Part shown: in pieces, positions 6,250-10,949 of the stretch
How positions within the stretch are numbered: the first letter of the stretch is position 1
How the letters are laid out: every line of letters starts with the position of its first letter
Source of the DNA: an uncultured Blautia sp.
GTDB taxonomy: Bacteria; Bacillota; Clostridia; Lachnospirales; Lachnospiraceae
Reading direction: 5' to 3'
Assembly: GCA_937893675.1 (NCBI GenBank)
Contig: CALBGI010000002.1
Span: forward strand, 1-10,949
Length of the DNA stretch: 10,949 bases
Notes under the pieces: model-generated
Told to the model about the DNA's origin: nothing
The model's input: only the letters and a program-made list of their open reading frames with translations
Database searches by the model: none
Made by a program: the position numbers and the translations under genes

Positions 6250-6666
6250 ATGCCAACATTCAACCAGTTAGTAAGAAAAGGACGCGAAACATCCGTTAGA
6301 AAATCTACCGCACCGGCTCTGCAGAGAACCTATAACTCTCTTAGAAAGAAAGCAGTAGAACAGTCTGCACCGCAGAAGCGTGGCGTATGTACCGCTGTTA
6401 AAACAGCTACTCCGAAGAAGCCGAACTCCGCTCTGAGAAAAATCGCCAGAGTTCGTCTTTCCAACGGTATCGAGGTAACAAGCTATATTCCAGGAGAGGG
6501 ACACAACCTTCAGGAGCATAGTGTTGTTCTTATCCGTGGAGGAAGGGTTAAAGACTTGCCTGGTACCAGATATCACATCATCAGAGGTACTCTGGATACC
6601 GCAGGTGTTGCTAACAGAAAACAGGCCCGTTCCAAATACGGCGCTAAGAGACCGAAGAAGAAATAA
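6250..6666 (+). CDS. rpsL: 30S ribosomal protein S12
   Basis: S12 sits at the decoding centre of the small subunit and governs translational accuracy. At 138 aa it has the extra N-terminal segment of about 13 residues (around 22-40) that low-GC Gram-positive S12 shows over the E. coli protein. The invariant TPKKPNSALRK (54-64) and GGRVKDLPG (97-105) are intact. Lys56 and Lys101, the sites where substitutions give streptomycin resistance in Bacillus, are wild type, so no S12-based resistance is predicted. The ATG has GGGAGGTG ending 7 nt upstream. It is the first gene after a consensus promoter and starts the rpsL-rpsG-fusA-tuf order. rpoC, which usually lies upstream in Bacillota, is replaced by a divergent gene. 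Confidence 0.98.
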   Translation: MPTFNQLVRKGRETSVRKSTAPALQRTYNSLRKKAVEQSAPQKRGVCTAVKTATPKKPNSALRKIARVRLSNGIEVTSYIPGEGHNLQEHSVVLIRGGRVKDLPGTRYHIIRGTLDTAGVANRKQARSKYGAKRPKKK

Positions 6667-6836
6667 GCAAAGTTTTATTATCTATCATTCGCAGATTCAC
6701 AATCAACTATAAATTTGTACGGTATTCCATATACCCTGTCGGTTGCGGGTTAAATATAGGGCTTTACCAGTGCGAACACCTTAGTTTTGAAGTGAGTACC
6801 GATGATATAATCAGTATGATTAAGGAGGGAAGTAAC
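6667..6836 (+). promoter_or_regulatory. Structured 170-nt rpsL-rpsG spacer, possible internal promoter and S7 control site
   Basis: The gap is long for two co-transcribed ribosomal genes. It contains a local hairpin, GGTAT/ATACC (6721-6735). CGGTA at its base (6720-6724) could instead pair with TACCG at 6797-6801. A 5-bp hairpin, TAATC/GATTA (6808-6822), abuts the rpsG ribosome site. An extended -10 box, TGATATAAT (6803-6811), is present, but no good -35 lies at the right distance (TTTTGA at 6785 leaves 15 bp). In E. coli this spacer is where S7 represses its own operon. A similar role here is inference; no 16S-like mimic is recognisable by eye. Confidence 0.35.
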
Positions 6837-7307
6837 GTGCCACGTAAAGGACATACTCAGAAAAGAGACGTTCTGGCAGACCCGATGTACAACAACAAAG
6901 TGGTTACCAAACTTATCAATAACATCATGTTAGATGGTAAGAAAGGTGTCGCTCAGAAGATTGTATACGGCGCATTCGCCAGAGTAGAAGAAAAAGCTGG
7001 CAAACCAGCTATCGAAGTTTTTGAAGAAGCTATGAACAACATCATGCCTCTTCTTGAAGTAAAAGCAAGACGTATCGGTGGTGCTACTTATCAGGTTCCG
7101 ATCGAGGTAAGAGCAGACAGACGTCAGGCATTAGCTCTTCGTTGGCTTACCACATATTCTCGTAAAAGAGGCGAGAAAACTATGGAGGAAAGACTGGCTA
7201 ACGAGCTTTTAGATGCAATGAACAACACCGGTGCATCTGTTAAGAAGAAAGAAGACATGCACAAGATGGCTGAGGCAAATAAAGCATTTGCTCACTATCG
7301 CTTCTAA
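6837..7307 (+). CDS. rpsG: 30S ribosomal protein S7
   Basis: S7 nucleates assembly of the 3' major domain of 16S rRNA and lines the exit site. The protein is 156 aa, the usual bacterial length, from MPRKGHTQKRDV to ANKAFAHYRF. Conserved segments are visible: KLINNIMLDGKK near the start, the EVKARRIGGATYQVPIEV core, and RADRRQALALRW. The start is GTG at 6837, with AAGGAGGG (6822-6829) 7 nt upstream. An in-frame GTG at 6792 would add 15 residues without a ribosome site and without family support. fusA follows after 18 nt, so S7 and EF-G are probably translated from the same message. Confidence 0.98.
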   Translation: MPRKGHTQKRDVLADPMYNNKVVTKLINNIMLDGKKGVAQKIVYGAFARVEEKAGKPAIEVFEEAMNNIMPLLEVKARRIGGATYQVPIEVRADRRQALALRWLTTYSRKRGEKTMEERLANELLDAMNNTGASVKKKEDMHKMAEANKAFAHYRF

Positions 7308-7325
7308 TTAGAGGAGGAAAATCCA

Positions 7326-9440
7326 TTGGCTGGAAGAGAATATCCATTAGAGAGAACCAGAAATATCGGTATCATGGCGCATATCGATGCTGGTAAGACT
7401 ACAACAACAGAGCGTATTCTTTACTATACAGGTGTCAACTACAAAATCGGTGATACCCATGAGGGTACCGCAACCATGGACTGGATGGAGCAGGAGCAGG
7501 AGAGAGGTATTACCATCACTTCCGCAGCTACCACCTGTCACTGGACTCTGCAGGAAAACTGCAAAGCAAAACCCGGTGCATTAGAGCATCGTATCAATAT
7601 CATTGATACCCCAGGACACGTAGACTTTACCGTTGAGGTTGAGCGTTCTCTTCGTGTACTGGACGGCGCTGTGGGCGTTTTCTGTGCAAAGGGCGGTGTA
7701 GAGCCCCAGTCTGAGAACGTATGGCGTCAGGCGGATACCTACAATGTACCTCGTATGGCATTCATCAACAAGATGGATATCCTGGGTGCAGATTTCTATG
7801 GAGCAGTTGAGCAGATCAAGACCCGTCTGGGCAAAAACGCGATCTGCATTCAGCTTCCCATTGGTAAAGAAGATGAATTCAAGGGAATCATTGACCTGTT
7901 CGAGATGAAAGCATACATCTACAACGATGACAAGGGCGATGATATCTCTATCGTTGATATTCCGGAAGACATGAAGGACGACGCAGAGCTTTACCGTACA
8001 GAGCTCGTTGAAAAAATCTGCGAGCTGGACGACGACCTGATGATGGAATATCTGGAAGGGGAAGAACCCTCTGTAGACGCACTGAAGGCAGCTCTCAGAA
8101 AAGGAACCTGCGAGTGTGCAGCTGTTCCGGTTTGCTGCGGTACCGCTTACAGAAACAAGGGTGTTCAGAAGCTTCTGGATGCAATCATTGAGTTCATGCC
8201 GTCTCCGCTGGATGTACCGGCAATCCAGGGTGTTGACCTTGACGGCAACGAGTGTGTGAGACATTCTTCTGACGAAGAGCCGTTCTCCGCTCTTGCATTT
8301 AAGATCATGGCTGACCCGTTTGTTGGTAAGCTTGCATTCTTCCGTGTATACTCCGGAACACTGAACTCCGGTTCCTACGTTCTCAACTCCACAAAGGGCA
8401 AGAAAGAGCGTGTGGGACGTATCCTGCAGATGCATGCAAACAAGAGAGCAGAGCTTGACAAAGTTTACTCCGGTGATATTGCAGCAGCAGTAGGATTCAA
8501 GCTGACCGGTACAGGTGATACCATCTGTGACGAGCAGCATCCGGTAATCCTGGAATCCATGGAATTCCCGGAACCGGTTATCGAGCTGGCGATTGAGCCT
8601 AAGACAAAAGCCGGCCAGGGCAAACTTGGCGAGGCACTTGTGAAACTGGCAGAGGAAGACCCGACCTTCCGTGCTCATACAAACCAGGAAACAGGACAGA
8701 CCATTATCGCAGGTATGGGTGAGCTTCACCTGGAAATCATCGTTGACCGTCTCCTTCGTGAGTTTAAGGTAGAGGCAAACGTTGGTGCTCCTCAGGTTGC
8801 TTACAAAGAGACCATCACCAAGAATGTGGATGTGGACAGCAAGTACGCAAAACAGTCCGGTGGACGTGGTCAGTATGGTCACTGTAAAGTTAAATTCGAG
8901 CCGATGGATGCCAACGGCGAGGAACTGTACAAGTTTGAATCCACCGTTGTCGGCGGTGCTATTCCGAAGGAGTACATCCCGGCGGTAGGCGAAGGTATCG
9001 AGGAAGCTATGAAGGCTGGTATCCTTGGCGGATTCCCGGTAGTCGGCATACATGCAAATGTATACGACGGCTCCTATCATGAGGTTGACTCTTCTGAGAT
9101 GGCATTCCACATTGCAGGTTCTCTTGCATTCAAGGATGCTATGAAGAAGGCATCTCCGATTCTTCTTGAGCCGATCATGAGAGTCGAGGTTACAACTCCC
9201 GAGGACTACATGGGTGATGTTATCGGTGATATCAACTCCCGTCGTGGCCGTATCGAGGGTATGGACGACATCGGCGGCGGCAAGATGATTCGTGGATTTG
9301 TTCCGCTTTCCGAAATGTTCGGATATGCGACAGACCTTCGTTCCAGAACACAGGGACGTGGTAACTACTCTATGTTCTTTGAGAAATATGAGCCGGTTCC
9401 CAAGTCTGTTCAGGAAAAAGTTCTTAACAATAAAGAGTAA
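7326..9440 (+). CDS. fusA: Translation elongation factor G
   Basis: This GTPase moves tRNAs and mRNA through the ribosome after peptide bond formation and, with RRF, recycles ribosomes. At 704 aa it is full length. The GTPase motifs are AHIDAGKT (18-25), RGIT (60-63), DTPGHVD (94-100), NKMD (148-151) and CCGTA of the fifth motif. Domain II follows (DPFVGKLAFFRVYSG). Domain III contains GMGELHLEI and domain IV SGGRGQYGHCKV. Domain V ends with the RSRTQGRGNYSM segment. A short insertion (about 80-88, CKAKPGA) precedes the DTPGH motif. The start codon is TTG, with AGGAGG (7312-7317) 8 nt upstream. The next in-frame ATG lies inside the GTPase domain, so TTG is required. No tetM-like features are seen; it is the housekeeping factor. 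Confidence 0.98.
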   Translation: MAGREYPLERTRNIGIMAHIDAGKTTTTERILYYTGVNYKIGDTHEGTATMDWMEQEQERGITITSAATTCHWTLQENCKAKPGALEHRINIIDTPGHVDFTVEVERSLRVLDGAVGVFCAKGGVEPQSENVWRQADTYNVPRMAFINKMDILGADFYGAVEQIKTRLGKNAICIQLPIGKEDEFKGIIDLFEMKAYIYNDDKGDDISIVDIPEDMKDDAELYRTELVEKICELDDDLMMEYLEGEEPSVDALKAALRKGTCECAAVPVCCGTAYRNKGVQKLLDAIIEFMPSPLDVPAIQGVDLDGNECVRHSSDEEPFSALAFKIMADPFVGKLAFFRVYSGTLNSGSYVLNSTKGKKERVGRILQMHANKRAELDKVYSGDIAAAVGFKLTGTGDTICDEQHPVILESMEFPEPVIELAIEPKTKAGQGKLGEALVKLAEEDPTFRAHTNQETGQTIIAGMGELHLEIIVDRLLREFKVEANVGAPQVAYKETITKNVDVDSKYAKQSGGRGQYGHCKVKFEPMDANGEELYKFESTVVGGAIPKEYIPAVGEGIEEAMKAGILGGFPVVGIHANVYDGSYHEVDSSEMAFHIAGSLAFKDAMKKASPILLEPIMRVEVTTPEDYMGDVIGDINSRRGRIEGMDDIGGGKMIRGFVPLSEMFGYATDLRSRTQGRGNYSMFFEKYEPVPKSVQEKVLNNKE

Positions 9441-9442
9441 TC

Positions 9443-9465
9443 AGAAGCATTTTATATATGCTTTT
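9443..9465 (+). other. Weak hairpin just after fusA
   Basis: AGAAGCAT (9443-9450) pairs with ATGCTTTT (9458-9465), with one G-U pair and a TTTATAT loop, directly after the fusA stop. The stem is AT-rich and the T residues belong to the stem, so it would be a poor terminator. It might act as a processing site or partial attenuator between fusA and tuf. Confidence 0.4.
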
Positions 9466-9482
9466 GGATGAAATAAAAATAC

Positions 9483-9511
9483 TTGCAAATATCCAGAGTA
9501 TGCAATATAAT
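9483..9511 (+). promoter_or_regulatory. Sigma-A-type promoter for tuf
   Basis: TTGCAA (9483-9488) and TATAAT (9506-9511) are separated by exactly 17 bp, the same pattern as the amidase promoter. Transcription from near 9518 would give tuf a leader of about 66 nt, independent of the rpsL promoter. An extra tuf promoter fits the need for EF-Tu in excess over ribosomes. Confidence 0.8.
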
Positions 9512-9538
9512 CTAGGATAGCAGGTTAAAACTGAAAAA

Positions 9539-9560
9539 TTGCTCTGATTAGGAAGAGCGA
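9539..9560 (+). promoter_or_regulatory. Hairpin in the tuf leader
   Basis: TTGCTCT (9539-9545) pairs with AGAGCGA (9554-9560), including one G-U pair, around an 8-nt loop. It ends 6 nt before AAGGAGG (9567-9573), the tuf ribosome site. It may protect the 5' end of the message from decay; no regulatory ligand can be inferred. Confidence 0.4.
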
Positions 9561-9583
9561 CATTTTAAGGAGGACATTTAAAA

Positions 9584-10777
9584 ATGGCAAAGGCTAAGTT
9601 TGAGAGAACCAAAGCGCATTGTAACATTGGTACCATCGGACACGTTGACCATGGTAAAACAACCCTGACTGCAGCTATCACAAAAGTTCTTTCTGAGAGA
9701 GTAGCTGGTAACTCTGCTACAGATTTCGAGAACATCGATAAGGCTCCGGAAGAAAGAGAGCGTGGTATCACAATTTCCACCGCACACGTTGAGTATGAGA
9801 CTGAGAAACGTCACTACGCACACGTTGACTGCCCTGGACATGCTGACTACGTTAAGAACATGATCACCGGTGCTGCACAGATGGACGGCGCTATCCTTGT
9901 TGTTGCTGCAACAGATGGTGTTATGGCTCAGACAAAAGAGCACATCCTTCTGTCACGTCAGGTAGGCGTTCCCTACATCGTTGTATTCATGAACAAATGC
10001 GACATGGTTGACGACGAAGAGCTTCTTGAGCTGGTAGATATGGAAATCCGTGAGCTTCTGAACGAGTATGAGTTCCCGGGAGATGACACTCCGATCATCC
10101 AGGGTTCTGCTCTGAAAGCACTGGAAGATCCGAACGGCCCGTGGGGCGACAAGATCATGGAACTGATGGATGCTGTTGACAGCTACATTCCGGATCCGCA
10201 GCGTGACACTGACAAACCGTTCGTTATGCCGGTTGAGGACGTATTCTCCATCACAGGTCGTGGTACCGTTGCTACTGGTAGAGTAGAGGCTGGTGTTCTT
10301 CACGTATCTGAGGAAGTAGAAATCGTTGGTATCAAAGAAGAAACCCGTAAAGTTGTTGTAACCGGTATCGAGATGTTCCGTAAGCTTCTTGATGAGGCTC
10401 AGGCTGGTGACAACATCGGTGCACTTCTTCGTGGCGTTCAGAGAAACGAAATCGAGCGTGGACAGGTTCTTGCAAAACCGGGTACTATTACCTGCCATAC
10501 CAAATTCACAGCTCAGGTTTACGTTCTGACCAAAGACGAGGGTGGCCGTCATACACCGTTCTTCAACAACTATCGTCCGCAGTTCTACTTCAGAACAACT
10601 GACGTTACCGGTGTCTGCAACCTTCCGGAAGGAACCGAGATGTGCATGCCTGGAGATAACATCGAGATGACTATCGAACTGATTCATCCGATCGCTATGG
10701 GCCAGGGTCTTACCTTCGCTATCCGTGAGGGTGGACGTACTGTAGGATCAGGTCGTGTTGCTACAATCATCGAGTAA
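9584..10777 (+). CDS. tuf: Translation elongation factor Tu
   Basis: EF-Tu carries aminoacyl-tRNA to the ribosomal A site as a GTP complex. The protein is 397 aa, normal for the family. GTPase motifs are GHVDHGKT (19-26), RGITIS, DCPGH (82-86), NKCD (137-140) and GSALKAL of the fifth motif. His86 is the catalytic histidine. The two beta-barrel domains follow, with EDVFSITGRGTVATGRVE opening domain II and TKDEGGRHTPFF in domain III. The ATG has AAGGAGG 10 nt upstream. Codon choice is the narrow, high-expression type (GGT, GTT, CGT, AAC), clearly unlike the kinase region. It is the last gene of the str operon and has its own promoter. Whether a second tuf copy exists elsewhere cannot be seen. 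Confidence 0.99.
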   Translation: MAKAKFERTKAHCNIGTIGHVDHGKTTLTAAITKVLSERVAGNSATDFENIDKAPEERERGITISTAHVEYETEKRHYAHVDCPGHADYVKNMITGAAQMDGAILVVAATDGVMAQTKEHILLSRQVGVPYIVVFMNKCDMVDDEELLELVDMEIRELLNEYEFPGDDTPIIQGSALKALEDPNGPWGDKIMELMDAVDSYIPDPQRDTDKPFVMPVEDVFSITGRGTVATGRVEAGVLHVSEEVEIVGIKEETRKVVVTGIEMFRKLLDEAQAGDNIGALLRGVQRNEIERGQVLAKPGTITCHTKFTAQVYVLTKDEGGRHTPFFNNYRPQFYFRTTDVTGVCNLPEGTEMCMPGDNIEMTIELIHPIAMGQGLTFAIREGGRTVGSGRVATIIE

Positions 10778-10807
10778 TCACTGATTAACAGATAAAATTA
10801 TATAAAC

Positions 10808-10825
10808 TGGTATCATAGGATACCA
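10808..10825 (+). other. Hairpin between tuf stop and terminator
   Basis: TGGTATC (10808-10814) pairs with GATACCA (10819-10825) around ATAG, a perfect 7-bp stem. No T-tract follows, so it is not itself a terminator. It may stabilise the 3' end of the tuf message or be a processing site. Confidence 0.5.
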
Positions 10826-10844
10826 TTGTGTCCAAGCGTAAGAT

Positions 10845-10874
10845 GCCCGTAGAACTTTGGTTCTACGGGTTTTT
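10845..10874 (+). terminator. Strong intrinsic terminator of the str operon
   Basis: CCCGTAGAAC (10846-10855) and GTTCTACGGG (10860-10869) form a perfect 10-bp GC-rich stem with a TTTG loop, followed at once by five T residues (10870-10874). It lies 68 nt after the tuf stop. With no further gene before the window ends, it marks the end of rpsL-rpsG-fusA-tuf. Confidence 0.95.
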
Positions 10875-10894
10875 CTGTTGCCTGGAAATATATA

Positions 10895-10949
10895 GGCTCT
10901 TTGTCAAGAGTTGGGGTGGGATTCTTAGGAATCCTGCCCTATTACTGCA
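10895..10949. mobile_element. Possible left end of an ISL3-like insertion sequence (partial)
   Basis: GGCTCTTTGTCAAGAG at 10895-10910 resembles, from memory, the terminal inverted repeats of ISL3-family elements, which begin GGCTCTTT or similar. It follows an AT-rich stretch (AAATATATA), the sort of target such elements prefer. Within it, CTCTT and AAGAG are inverted. A second structure, 10914-10924 with 10929-10939, pairs over 11 bp with two G-U pairs. The transposase and the other end would lie beyond the window, so this is only a suggestion. Confidence 0.3.

Noticed and set aside
6769..6785. Possible eroded copy of the left-edge repeat in the rpsL-rpsG spacer (shared AGTGCGAAC)
   Set aside because: Only 9 bases match exactly and the flanks do not align, so chance is sufficient.
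6792..6836. Upstream in-frame GTG for rpsG adding 15 residues
   Set aside because: It has no ribosome site, while the GTG at 6837 has AAGGAGGG and gives the standard 156-residue S7 beginning MPRKGHTQKR.
7581..9110. Long open frame on the minus strand inside fusA
   Set aside because: It is a shadow of the biased codon use of a highly expressed gene; it has no ribosome site and no recognisable protein features.
9953..10687. Long open frame on the minus strand inside tuf
   Set aside because: Same cause as the fusA shadow; the plus frame is an unmistakable EF-Tu.

Overview
The window looks like chromosomal DNA of a Lachnospiraceae-type gut Clostridia (Bacillota). The evidence is the sequence character of EF-Tu, EF-G, S7 and the 138-residue low-GC-type S12, strong AGGAGG ribosome binding sites, GTG and TTG starts, and sigma-A-type promoters. 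The species cannot be named from the sequence alone.

Layout. Positions 1-171 hold a degenerate tandem repeat of about 57 bp that runs up to the first gene. Positions 172-3851 (+) are a tight three-gene unit. It encodes a membrane-anchored eukaryotic-like Ser/Thr kinase with a non-PASTA outer domain, a soluble PP2C phosphatase that overlaps it by ATGA, and a 405-residue protein I do not recognise, which seems to contain an internal duplication. A GC-rich hairpin at 3893-3937 separates this unit from a convergent pair read from the minus strand. That pair is an N-terminally anchored class A beta-lactamase-like serine hydrolase (5005-3941) and an N-terminally anchored N-acetylmuramoyl-L-alanine amidase (6003-5029). 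Their likely promoter (TTGCAA, 17 bp, TATAAT) diverges from a perfect-consensus promoter (TTGACA, 17 bp, TATAAT) that drives the str operon, with a 9-bp inverted repeat between the two. Positions 6250-10777 (+) are rpsL, rpsG, fusA and tuf. A 170-nt spacer lies before rpsG, and tuf has its own promoter. A strong intrinsic terminator follows tuf, and the window closes with what may be the first bases of an ISL3-like insertion sequence.

Functionally, the kinase and phosphatase should form a reversible phosphorylation switch that senses something outside the cell through the kinase's C-terminal domain. The third protein is the obvious candidate partner or substrate. The minus-strand pair acts on the cell wall from the outer face of the membrane. 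The str operon is core translation machinery. It is unusual mainly in its local context: rpoC is not directly upstream, and the operon starts from its own consensus promoter.

The least explained element is the kinase/phosphatase/unknown-protein module. I see no sign of a CRISPR array, phage or defence island.
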